Source of the DNA: DATNPH01 sp036703315
GTDB lineage: Bacteria; Cyanobacteriota; Cyanobacteriia; Cyanobacteriales; Coleofasciculaceae
NCBI GenBank assembly: GCA_036703315.1
Contig: DATNPH010000186.1
Coordinates: 1 to 20,818, forward strand
DNA: 20,818 nucleotides
Direction: 5' to 3'
In this document: positions 1 to 7,327 of the stretch, one piece after another
How positions within the stretch are numbered: position 1 is the first letter of the stretch
How the letters are laid out: the number at the start of each line of letters is the position of its first letter
Program-made: the position numbers and the translations under genes
Notes under the pieces: model-generated
Database searches by the model: none
Told to the model about the DNA's origin: nothing
The model's input: only the letters and a program-made list of their open reading frames with translations

Positions 1-2
1 TT

Positions 3-458
3 ATGAACTTCAAGCTTTTAGCGACTCTAACCCTACTAACTCCGCTATTTTTCACTAGCTCAGTTAAAGCGGAAAATCCGCTTCATGTAAAACAGCTGTT
101 GTCAACTGGGGAATGTTATCGCTGTAATTTATCAGGAGCAGACCTCAGTAGCGCACATTTAATTGGTGCTGACTTGAGAGAAGCCAATCTGCAAGGAGCT
201 AACCTTACGGAAGCGAACCTTGAAGGCGCTGACCTCACGGGTGCAAACTTGAAAGGAGCTAACTTAACCTCAGCTCTTGTAACCAATGCCGATTTTAAGC
301 AAGCCAATCTCAACGAGGTAAATTTTACTCGCGCTAAGATTTATGACGCTAATGTGTACGGAGCCTCAATGAATGGCCTGAACATTAGTGATGCCGAGAT
401 ATATAACACAGGAATCGGCATTGGTGGAGAAGATGCAGAGATTCCCTCTTGGGACTAG
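3..458 (+). CDS. Secreted pentapeptide-repeat protein
   Basis: This 151-residue protein begins with a Sec-type signal peptide: Lys4, a hydrophobic core at about residues 5-19, and a likely cleavage after the SVKA motif near residue 23. The mature part carries a CYRC pair (Cys38, Cys41) and then consecutive A(D/N)LxxA pentapeptide units from about residue 43 to 130. Pentapeptide repeats fold as a right-handed quadrilateral beta-helix. Cyanobacteria encode many such proteins, often exported to the periplasm or thylakoid lumen, mostly with no known function. The short acidic tail ends in IPSWD. The start lies 2 bases from the window edge, so its ribosome-binding site cannot be seen, but the signal peptide directly after this Met supports it. 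A strong terminator follows. The family assignment is sure; no specific function can be given. Confidence 0.93.
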   Translation: MNFKLLATLTLLTPLFFTSSVKAENPLHVKQLLSTGECYRCNLSGADLSSAHLIGADLREANLQGANLTEANLEGADLTGANLKGANLTSALVTNADFKQANLNEVNFTRAKIYDANVYGASMNGLNISDAEIYNTGIGIGGEDAEIPSWD

Positions 459-508
459 ACTGACTAGAAACGCTATCTAGCATCCTTTAACTAAATAAGG
501 TAGATGTT

Positions 509-553
509 ACTCCCATTTCTTGAGCAAAAATTCAGGAAATGGGAGTTCTTGTT
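509..553 (+). terminator. Rho-independent-type terminator after the pentapeptide gene
   Basis: Positions 509-519 (ACTCCCATTTC) pair perfectly with 536-546 (GAAATGGGAGT). The stem can be prolonged inward by about four pairs including wobbles, and the T-rich run TTCTTGTT follows. It lies 51 bp after the stop of the pentapeptide gene and before the DUF4129 gene, so it separates the two transcription units. Confidence 0.8.
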
Positions 554-582
554 AACGTTGCTATGAGCCTTTCGTTTAAGCC

Positions 583-1191
583 ATGCCTACAGGTTCTTTT
601 GAGAAAAATAGTTTGAGTTGGCAACTGGGACAACTGCAACAACGGTTGGGCGAGTGGTGGGAACTGCAAACGTCCCGATTGGCACCTAAGCTATCGGAGG
701 TATCGCTGCCATCTTGGTTAGATTCTCCGCTTGTGTGGTTAATTGCTAAATTAGCGTTTTGGGTGCTCCTGGCTGTGCTCTTAAGCTGGGCGGCTTTGCG
801 GATTATGCGACTGTTGAGTCCTTATGTTTATTCCCTGAGCAATCAACTAAGTCAGCCCACTGATAGGGCAACAAAAACATCGAACGGTGAGTTATCCGTT
901 GCCGACTGGTTGCAGCGATCGCAAAAATTCCAGCAGCAGGGTAACTACCATGAAGCCTGTCTATGCCTGTATAGGGCAATGTTACAGCGATTAAATGACA
1001 CTGGGATTGCCCAGCACCAACCAAGTCGCACCGATGGGGAATATCTACAATTAGTCCAACAACTACCCCAGCCGCAGCCCTACCAAACCTTACTCATGAC
1101 CCATCAGCAGCTATGTTTTAGTAAGGTAGAGGCTTCACGCTCAGTCTTTGACCAGTGCCAGCAAGCCTATCAACAGATTGAGGCATCATGA
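583..1191 (+). CDS. DUF4129-domain membrane protein
   Basis: This 202-residue protein has one clear transmembrane segment at about residues 48-70 and a C-terminal DUF4129-like domain from about residue 105, starting SVADWLQRSQKFQQQGNYHEA. The helix-rich tail resembles the DUF4129 domains found at the end of bacterial transglutaminase membrane proteins and in MoxR/DUF58 gene neighbourhoods. The N-terminal part before the helix is Trp-rich and amphipathic. Its stop overlaps the start of the DUF4350 gene (ATGA at 1188-1191), implying translational coupling and a shared operon. No convincing Shine-Dalgarno sequence precedes the ATG at 583. In this setting it is likely a membrane partner of the MoxR-DUF58 system; its biochemical role is unknown. 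Confidence 0.85.
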   Translation: MPTGSFEKNSLSWQLGQLQQRLGEWWELQTSRLAPKLSEVSLPSWLDSPLVWLIAKLAFWVLLAVLLSWAALRIMRLLSPYVYSLSNQLSQPTDRATKTSNGELSVADWLQRSQKFQQQGNYHEACLCLYRAMLQRLNDTGIAQHQPSRTDGEYLQLVQQLPQPQPYQTLLMTHQQLCFSKVEASRSVFDQCQQAYQQIEAS

Positions 1192-2327
1192 ATCTTTCAA
1201 ATCGGCGGTTATGGTTATTAGGAGCGATCGCGATTGGAGCCATCATCGTAATTACCCTCCTAGCGGCTCCTGCCAACAATAAGCTAAATAATGGTTCTAC
1301 TTATAACCGTGCTCCAGAGGGTTATGGCGCTTGGTACGCCTTCATGTCAGAACGGGGAACTCCTGTCCAGCGTTGGCGAAAACCCTTCGAGGATTTAGCA
1401 AAGAACAAGAATGCAAAACAACCAGTTACGCTGTTGCGTATCTATAGTCCCTTAACAATCGATAATATTTATGGCAAAGAGCGAGATTGGGTTGAAAGTG
1501 GCAATACCCTTGTAGCGTTGGGAGTCCGCCAACCCGTTACTAATGCTTCCTTTAGTACCAGACTCAATAGCCCAGCAGGAAGCGTGAAGATTGATACGCA
1601 GCGAAGGGCTAAGGATATTAAGAATAAACTCTTAGGCGATCGCTTTGGTGCAATAGTTTGGGAAGAGAGTATTGGCAAAGGACGAGTTATTTTTGCCACT
1701 ACACCCTATCTCGCTGCCAACGCTTATCAGGACTTTCAAGGTAACTATGAATTTCTAGCGCAACTTGTCACCCAATCGGGAGCAGGAGAGCAAGCGAGTA
1801 ACGGAGAAAACCCAATCCAAAATACAGTGTGGGTAGATGAATACATCCACGGGTACAAAGATTCAGACGTTATAAAGCGCGAGCAGGGGGGTAATGTATT
1901 CAGTTATTTAGCCAAAACCCCTGTGTTTCCAATTTTTGTGCAAGGATTGATTCTCCTCCTTATTGCTATCGGGGCTGGAAATCGGCGATTTGGAAAACCT
2001 GTAACCTTATCAACGCCAGCCGTTGATAACAGCGAAGCTTATATCCAGGCTTTAGCAGGTGTCTTGCAAAAAGCAAACAGCAGTGAGTTTATTTTGGATG
2101 TTGTCGGTAAAGAAGAACAGTTGCAACTGCAAAAAGCCCTCTTTTTAGGACAGGAGCAACTTGATCATCAATCCCTCGTAAACGCCTGGGTGCAGCAAAC
2201 AGGGCGTCCAGCGACAGAACTGGAACAACTCCTGCAAATGCAATCTCGAAAACGTCGAATGAGTGAGACAGACTTGTTAAGCTGGTTGGGAAAATGGGAG
2301 CAAATTCGTCGCCATCTCCCATCTTGA
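1188..2327 (+). CDS. DUF4350-domain membrane protein
   Basis: The 379-residue product has an N-terminal membrane anchor at about residues 8-26. A DUF4350 domain follows, recognisable by NRAPEGYGAWYAFMSERGTP near residues 40-59 and the VWVDEYIHGYKD motif near residue 213. A second hydrophobic helix lies at about 244-262, followed by a soluble helical tail. DUF4350 is predicted to adopt a fold related to the glutamine-amidotransferase-like/ThuA-like group, lies outside the cytoplasm between two anchors, and is typical of MoxR/DUF58 neighbourhoods. The start overlaps the DUF4129 stop by 4 bases. The following 299 bp hold no gene, after which moxR begins. Assignment to the family is strong; activity is unknown. 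Confidence 0.85.
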   Translation: MNLSNRRLWLLGAIAIGAIIVITLLAAPANNKLNNGSTYNRAPEGYGAWYAFMSERGTPVQRWRKPFEDLAKNKNAKQPVTLLRIYSPLTIDNIYGKERDWVESGNTLVALGVRQPVTNASFSTRLNSPAGSVKIDTQRRAKDIKNKLLGDRFGAIVWEESIGKGRVIFATTPYLAANAYQDFQGNYEFLAQLVTQSGAGEQASNGENPIQNTVWVDEYIHGYKDSDVIKREQGGNVFSYLAKTPVFPIFVQGLILLLIAIGAGNRRFGKPVTLSTPAVDNSEAYIQALAGVLQKANSSEFILDVVGKEEQLQLQKALFLGQEQLDHQSLVNAWVQQTGRPATELEQLLQMQSRKRRMSETDLLSWLGKWEQIRRHLPS

Positions 2328-2626
2328 GCGGGTTTCTATCGCTATTGCCAAGAGTAAGGAAGACCGTCAGATGTATGGCATCAAAGACTAAAGAACTTGC
2401 CGCTTGCCTAGTTGGCGGGACTAAGCGCCGATCTATCCATGTATCAGCATAAGCTAAGGTGGAGTGAGGTGATCGCACCTCAAAGATACTGTCTGCTTCA
2501 ACTATTCAAAACCGACTTAACAGATTATGTAGTTTGGCGGAACGAACCCTTGTTCGCTCAATATTTAAGAATTTAAATAGTACTTGCCAACAACTAATTC
2601 CCAATAGCTAATAGCTGATAGCTAAC
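2328..2626. other. Gene-free gap before moxR
   Basis: This 299-bp gap separates the DUF4350 gene from moxR on the same strand. The only structure I can support is a run of imperfect 7-bp repeats at its right end, listed separately. No terminator or clear sigma-70 promoter is visible. Either the operon runs through the gap or a weak promoter serves moxR. Confidence 0.6.
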
Positions 2627-2629
2627 ATG
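2595..2629 (+). repeat. Imperfect heptanucleotide tandem repeat abutting the moxR start
   Basis: Five consecutive 7-base units, TAATTCC, CAATAGC, TAATAGC, TGATAGC and TAACATG, run into the ATG at 2627. The last unit contains the start codon. They occupy the place where a Shine-Dalgarno sequence would lie, and none is present. Heptanucleotide tandem repeats are a known feature of cyanobacterial genomes. Confidence 0.7.
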
Positions 2630-3577
2630 AGCGAAACCAACGCCTTATTTACCCGCTTTAACCAAACCCTTAGCAAGATAATTGTCGGTCAATCTAGCCT
2701 AGTGCAGCAGTTGCTGGTGGCGCTGCTGAGTGGTGGACACGTCATTATCGAGGGAGTACCAGGAACGGGAAAAACCCTACTGGTTAAGGTACTGGCTAGG
2801 GTAATGCAAGCAGATTTTCGGAGAATTCAGCTGACGCCGGATATTTTGCCCTCAGATATCCTAGGAACAAATATTTTTGACCTAAATAGCCGCAGTTTCA
2901 CTCTCAAGAAAGGGCCCATCTTTACCGAGATTTTGCTGGCTGATGAAATTAACCGTACACCTCCTAAAACCCAGGCAGCACTACTAGAAGCGATGGAAGA
3001 GCAGCAGGTGACGCTAGATGGCGAGACATTGCCTCTGTCTGAACTCTTTTGGGTAATTGCAACCCAAAATCCGTTGGAATTTGAGGGGACGTATCCCCTG
3101 CCAGAAGCTCAGTTAGACCGATTTTTATTCAAGCTGGTTGTGGATTACCCGGATCCTGCGGCAGAAAAGCAAATGTTGCTAAATGCTCAGGCTGGGTTTC
3201 GAGCGAAACGCCTTGATTTAGCTCGTCTCAAGCCTATAGCAACGGTAGAGCAGATTATTAGCGCTCGTAAAGCTGTTCAAGCTGTTGAGGTTGAAGACAA
3301 GCTGCTAGATTACGTGCTGGCGTTGGTGCAGCGCACGAGACAACACCCTGATCTGGCGTTGGGAGCTTCTCCGCGATCGGCTGTAGCTTGGTTGCAAACG
3401 AGTAAAGCTTACGCTTGGCTGGAAGGTCGCCGTTATGCTACTCCTGATGATGTGAAGGCAGTTGCGCCACCGCTTTTGCGTCACCGCCTTATCCTTAAAC
3501 CAGAGGCACAGTTAGATGGGTTGCAGATTGATGCTGTAGTTGCCTCGTTACTGAACCAGGTAGCAGTACCGAGGTGA
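2627..3577 (+). CDS. MoxR-family AAA+ ATPase
   Basis: This 316-residue protein has the usual length and all motifs of a MoxR ATPase. The N-terminal IVGQ block is followed by Walker A PGTGKT at residues 45-50 (Lys49). Walker B is LLADE (Asp106, Glu107), and sensor 1 is in ATQNP (Asn148), followed by the family hallmark EFEGTYPLPEAQLDRF. A C-terminal lid helix contains PRSAVAWL. MoxR proteins form hexameric rings and are thought to act as chaperones for insertion of metals or assembly of partner complexes, usually with a vWA or DUF58 protein encoded next door. Here the expected DUF58 partner lies 2.3 kb downstream, separated by a cyclase gene. The start is set by the usual MoxR N-terminus; no ribosome-binding site is visible because a heptamer repeat fills that position. 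Confidence 0.95.
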   Translation: MSETNALFTRFNQTLSKIIVGQSSLVQQLLVALLSGGHVIIEGVPGTGKTLLVKVLARVMQADFRRIQLTPDILPSDILGTNIFDLNSRSFTLKKGPIFTEILLADEINRTPPKTQAALLEAMEEQQVTLDGETLPLSELFWVIATQNPLEFEGTYPLPEAQLDRFLFKLVVDYPDPAAEKQMLLNAQAGFRAKRLDLARLKPIATVEQIISARKAVQAVEVEDKLLDYVLALVQRTRQHPDLALGASPRSAVAWLQTSKAYAWLEGRRYATPDDVKAVAPPLLRHRLILKPEAQLDGLQIDAVVASLLNQVAVPR

Positions 3578-3632
3578 GGCGAGGTTTCTCTTTAAAGCCA
3601 GTGCCATTCTAGCTAAGCTGGGTACTCCGACT

Positions 3633-5645
3633 ATGCTACTTCAATCTTTAACAAGAGCAATTTCTAAACTTTCTGAAAAAGTTTTACCCAGCCTGATTGT
3701 TGTCTTGCCATTTATCTTGTTAGCCCCTGTAGGGTATCACTTGTTTAGAGATAGGCAGAAGGATGTTAAAAAACTTGCCACTGAACTACATAGTGAAATC
3801 ACTGATCGACTTGAAGAGAATATTCAGTTTTACCTAAAAAACACACATTTGGTCAATCAAACCAACGCTACGGTTATTGAATTAGATCAGTTTAAATTTA
3901 TTGAGTCACGTCAGTTTAATTTGGAGGATTTTCGCAGCCTAGAAAGGCTCTTCATCAAGCAAATTCAGAACTCTAAAGAAATCAATAACATGTATATTGG
4001 TAATCCCAAAGGAGATTTTTTTGGGGCTGAATGGCAGCAGCGACAAGAGAATAAATGGACGTTCATAATGAACGAACAAATGGCGGATAAATTCACTCCT
4101 TCCAAACCCAGAAGGATTTTAGGTAACTTTGATCCGCGAGAGAGGCCTTGGTATAAGCCTGCTAAGAGTCAATGCAAACCGGGTTGGAGTGAAGCTTACC
4201 TCGATTTTACTACTAGAAAGCCTGGTGTTACAGCCGTATATCCTATTTGCGATCAGTTTGGAAAGCTTGTTGCAGCTTTGGGAAGTGACTTCTTATTTTC
4301 CGAAGTCGATTTGTTTCTTAAAAAACTGAAAGAAAATCAGTTAGAGGTAGGAGAGATATTCATTACAGATAGATCAGGCAAACTATTAACAACATCGGCA
4401 AGCAGTAAAGGTAATCCAGCAAAACTTATTAAGGCTAATGAGAGCGAGGACGAATTAATTAGGGAAAGCGCAAAGTATTTAGAAGAAAAATTTTATAGCT
4501 TTAGCAACCTTAAAAGAGAACAGCTCGAATTTCAGCTTGATGGAGCTAGGCAATTTCTCCAAGTAACACCCTTAACTGATACTTATGGGTTGGACTGGTT
4601 AATTGTGGTGGTTATTCCCGAAACTGCGCTTCTAGAAGAGAGCAACGCTAACATTAGCAACGCCATTTACTTATATTTGGCTGCATTGATACTAGCAATG
4701 ATAGTAGTAATTCTTACAGTACGTTGGAGCTTCTTAAGAGCAGAAAATGCCCACTTACAGCGCCTAGCTCAACTCAAAGATGATTTTTTTGCGGCAGCGA
4801 GTCGTTTTGTTCCCTTTGATTTTCTGTCTTTCCTAGATAGAAGCATCCTTGATGTCGAATTAGGCGATCAAGTCCAGAAAGAGATGACGATTATGTTTGC
4901 TGATATTCGTTCTTTTACTAATCTTTCAGAAAAGATGACGCCTCAAGAAAGTTTTAATTTTATTAATAGCTATTTTGGAAAAATTAGTCCAGTCATTATA
5001 AATCACGGAGGTATTATCGATAAGTACATTGGGGATGCGATAATGGCACTTTTCCCGCAACCATCTGCTGAAAAGGCTTTGCAATCCGCTATTCAAATAC
5101 AACATGAGGTCTCAAATTATAATAAATCTCGCCAGAATCGGGGTGACCAACCTATTGCCATTGGCATTGGCTTACATACTGGCAACCTAATGCTGGGTAC
5201 AATTGGCGAGCCAAAACGCATGGAAACTACAGTAATTTCTGATGCGGTTAATCTAGCATCTCGTTTGGAAGGTTTAACAAAGCGATATGGAGCTAGTATT
5301 CTGATTAGTGGAGAAACTTTATTTAAGCTCGATGCTTCAACCTACAATTATAGGTGTTTGGGTCAAGTCAAAATCAAGGGAAGAAATGAACTCGTCTCAG
5401 TTTTTGAAGTTTATGATGCAGAAACTAAAGCGATAATTAAACTTAAAAATAAAAGCAAAGCTAATTTTGAGTCAGCTATCATATTTTATAATCAGAAAAA
5501 ATTTAATCAAGCTCAACAAATTTTTCAGGAAATCTTGGAAATTAATCCTCAAGATAGAGCAGCAAAGATGTATATTGAACGCTGTGAGTACTATCAAAAG
5601 CACGGGGTGCCAGACCAATGGTCAGGGATTGAAGATTTTAATTAA
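3633..5645 (+). CDS. Cache-sensor class III adenylate cyclase with C-terminal TPR
   Basis: This 670-residue membrane receptor probably converts ATP to cAMP. A first helix lies at about residues 18-36. A periplasmic double-Cache region spans about 40-330, with the typical RERPWYKPA motif around Trp173. A second helix lies at 344-364, then a short linker, and the class III catalytic domain covers about 415-590. The metal-binding aspartates are Asp424 (FADIRSFT) and Asp468 (KYIGD). Lys464 and Thr533 occupy the base-selecting positions, a Lys/Thr pair typical of class IIIb adenylate cyclases rather than guanylate cyclases. Asn540 and Arg544 in VNLASRLE are the transition-state residues, so the domain looks active. 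A TPR-like segment (about 605-655) ends the protein. No HAMP domain is evident. The gene sits between moxR and DUF58 and looks more AT-rich than both. No Shine-Dalgarno sequence precedes its start. Confidence 0.92.
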   Translation: MLLQSLTRAISKLSEKVLPSLIVVLPFILLAPVGYHLFRDRQKDVKKLATELHSEITDRLEENIQFYLKNTHLVNQTNATVIELDQFKFIESRQFNLEDFRSLERLFIKQIQNSKEINNMYIGNPKGDFFGAEWQQRQENKWTFIMNEQMADKFTPSKPRRILGNFDPRERPWYKPAKSQCKPGWSEAYLDFTTRKPGVTAVYPICDQFGKLVAALGSDFLFSEVDLFLKKLKENQLEVGEIFITDRSGKLLTTSASSKGNPAKLIKANESEDELIRESAKYLEEKFYSFSNLKREQLEFQLDGARQFLQVTPLTDTYGLDWLIVVVIPETALLEESNANISNAIYLYLAALILAMIVVILTVRWSFLRAENAHLQRLAQLKDDFFAAASRFVPFDFLSFLDRSILDVELGDQVQKEMTIMFADIRSFTNLSEKMTPQESFNFINSYFGKISPVIINHGGIIDKYIGDAIMALFPQPSAEKALQSAIQIQHEVSNYNKSRQNRGDQPIAIGIGLHTGNLMLGTIGEPKRMETTVISDAVNLASRLEGLTKRYGASILISGETLFKLDASTYNYRCLGQVKIKGRNELVSVFEVYDAETKAIIKLKNKSKANFESAIIFYNQKKFNQAQQIFQEILEINPQDRAAKMYIERCEYYQKHGVPDQWSGIEDFN

Positions 5646-5917
5646 CTAACAAAGCAGTAAGACGACCCGGAAGTGATTAGATATGTTGCAAAAGTACCAA
5701 AGCACCCCACCCTAGCCCTTCCGTTGGTAAGAGGAGAGAGCTTTTCCCCGTTTATAAGGAGGGCAACTCAGATTTATGGAATAGGTCTATTAGATATAAT
5801 TCATATTTTCGTGATGGTGACAGCTTAATAGTCGATGAATTTTAATGGCTTATAGCAGCTTCCTCTCTAGAAAATTTTTCGGGAGTGGATTTCATCATGG
5901 ATTGAGGACTTAAAACA
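5646..5917. other. Gap between cyclase and DUF58 genes with degenerate repeats
   Basis: No gene is visible in these 272 bases. The part from about 5700 to 5775 resembles worn copies of the C-rich/G-rich inverted repeats common between cyanobacterial genes. CACCCTAGCCCTTCC is followed by GTTGGTAAGAGGAG, and CCCCGTTTATAAGGAGGG follows after that. The arms no longer pair well. A GAGG at 5904-5907 lies 10 bases before the DUF58 start. Confidence 0.5.
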
Positions 5918-7270
5918 ATGATTCCTTCACAACGGTTTTATGGTTTATTGCTGCTTGGAATCGCGATCGCTGCGGTACTAGCAGCTGTTTTTGACGTGAG
6001 GGTAAGCCTGCTGGCTACCCTGCTGTTTGATGGTATCGTCCTCAGTTTGGCTGTCTGGGATGGACAACGGGTAAAAGCTAACAAAGTGAACGTGACGCGC
6101 CATCCCTTGCAGCGGCTTTCGATTGGGCGGGATAATCCTGTGGTTCTCTCTGTGCAATCTGGCAGTCAGGTTTCGAAAATTCGCCTGCGGGACTACTACC
6201 CGTTGGAGTTTGAGGTTTCTAAACCAATGCTTGACGCTTCCCTAGAGGCTAACAGTGCTCAGGAAGTGACCTATACAATTCACCCGGATAGTCGGGGTGA
6301 GGTTGAGTGGGGAGATATTCAGGTGCGACAACTGGGACGATGGGGATTGGCATGGCATGATTGGAAGATTCCATCCAGTCAGAAGGTTGCCGTTTATCCG
6401 GACTTGATCGGGTTGCGATCGCTTTCGATTCGTCTCACCTTAGAAAACACTGGCACAATGCGCCAAGCCCGACGCATTGGGATAGGCACTGAATTTGCTG
6501 AATTGCGAGAATACGGTATTGGTGACGATACCCGCCTGATTGATTGGAAAGCCACTGCCCGCCGTTCCCGTCCACTAGTGCGGGTATTGGAACCGGAACG
6601 GGAGCAAACCTTGATTATTTTGCTCGACCGAGGACGCTTGATGACGGCACAAGTGCAAGGACTTAAGCGCTTTGATTGGGGTTTAAATGCTACCTTATCT
6701 TTAGCCTTAGCTGGCTTACATCGAGGCGACAGGGTGGGAATCGGTGTCTTTGACCGCGAAGTGACAACCTGGATTCCACCCGAACGCGGTCAACATCACC
6801 TATCCAAGCTAATTGAACGTCTTACCCCCATTCAGCCAGTACTCCTAGAACCCGACTACGTTGGTGCTGTAACAAAGCTGGTAAAGCAGCAAACCCGTCG
6901 TGCTTTGGTTGTTGTCATTACAGACTTGGTAGACATCACCGCCTCTGCTGAACTCCTCGCCGCACTGATACGCCTGACACCTCGCTACTTACCGTTCTGT
7001 GTCACTCTTCGCGATCCACAAGTTGATCGACTAGCTCACACATCTTCTAACTCCCACTCCCCCTTAAATAAAACTGGGTTTGGGGGAGATCAAGACAAGA
7101 TAGCAGCGACTTATGCCCGTGCCGTGGCTCTCGATCTACTTGCCCAACGTCAAGTTGCCTTTGCCCAACTGAAGCAAAAAGGCGTTCTAGTTTTGGACGC
7201 ACCAGCCAATCAGATCAGTGACCAACTGGTTGACCGCTATCTACACCTCAAAGCTCGTAATTTGCTTTAA
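5918..7270 (+). CDS. DUF58-domain (vWA-like) membrane protein
   Basis: This 450-residue protein has two N-terminal membrane helices (about residues 7-25 and 28-46). An extracytoplasmic beta-rich stretch follows, then the DUF58 hallmark GDDTRLIDWKATARR at 202-216, then a vWA-like fold. The MIDAS position reads LLDRGRLM (Asp237), so it lacks the classic DxSxS metal motif, as in a subset of DUF58 proteins. DUF58 proteins are regular partners of MoxR ATPases. An odd low-complexity loop (about residues 372-394) is encoded by an inverted repeat that looks inserted in frame before the conserved C-terminal helix and KGVLVLDAP strand. Start: GAGG lies 10 bases upstream. Family assignment is firm; the role within the MoxR system is inferred from context. 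Confidence 0.93.
   Translation: MIPSQRFYGLLLLGIAIAAVLAAVFDVRVSLLATLLFDGIVLSLAVWDGQRVKANKVNVTRHPLQRLSIGRDNPVVLSVQSGSQVSKIRLRDYYPLEFEVSKPMLDASLEANSAQEVTYTIHPDSRGEVEWGDIQVRQLGRWGLAWHDWKIPSSQKVAVYPDLIGLRSLSIRLTLENTGTMRQARRIGIGTEFAELREYGIGDDTRLIDWKATARRSRPLVRVLEPEREQTLIILLDRGRLMTAQVQGLKRFDWGLNATLSLALAGLHRGDRVGIGVFDREVTTWIPPERGQHHLSKLIERLTPIQPVLLEPDYVGAVTKLVKQQTRRALVVVITDLVDITASAELLAALIRLTPRYLPFCVTLRDPQVDRLAHTSSNSHSPLNKTGFGGDQDKIAATYARAVALDLLAQRQVAFAQLKQKGVLVLDAPANQISDQLVDRYLHLKARNLL
7057..7088. repeat. C-rich/G-rich inverted repeat inside the DUF58 gene
   Basis: CTCCCCC at 7057-7063 is the exact complement of GGGGGAG at 7082-7088, with an 18-base AT-rich loop. This resembles dispersed inverted repeats normally seen between cyanobacterial genes. 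Here it is translated in frame as part of a loop, residues about 380-391 of the DUF58 protein. Confidence 0.65.
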
Positions 7271-7327
7271 CATTTGCTCAAAGCTTTGAGCTGCTGCAAA
7301 ATCCAGTAAGTTAGGAGAATTTTGCTT

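Noticed and set aside
116..313. Antisense open frame with repeated residues opposite the pentapeptide gene
   Set aside because: Its repetitiveness is the reverse reading of the pentapeptide codon period; no ribosome-binding site and no plausible protein features.
2329..2391. Short plus-strand frame after DUF4350 encoding a stretch such as KSKEDRQMYGIKD
   Set aside because: Looks protein-like but is only about 20 codons, has no start of its own and could not be tied to any family; a gene remnant cannot be shown.
2089..2478. Minus-strand open frame of 129 codons across the DUF4350 end and the gap
   Set aside because: Mostly antisense to a firmly identified gene, with no domain, signal or ribosome-binding site.
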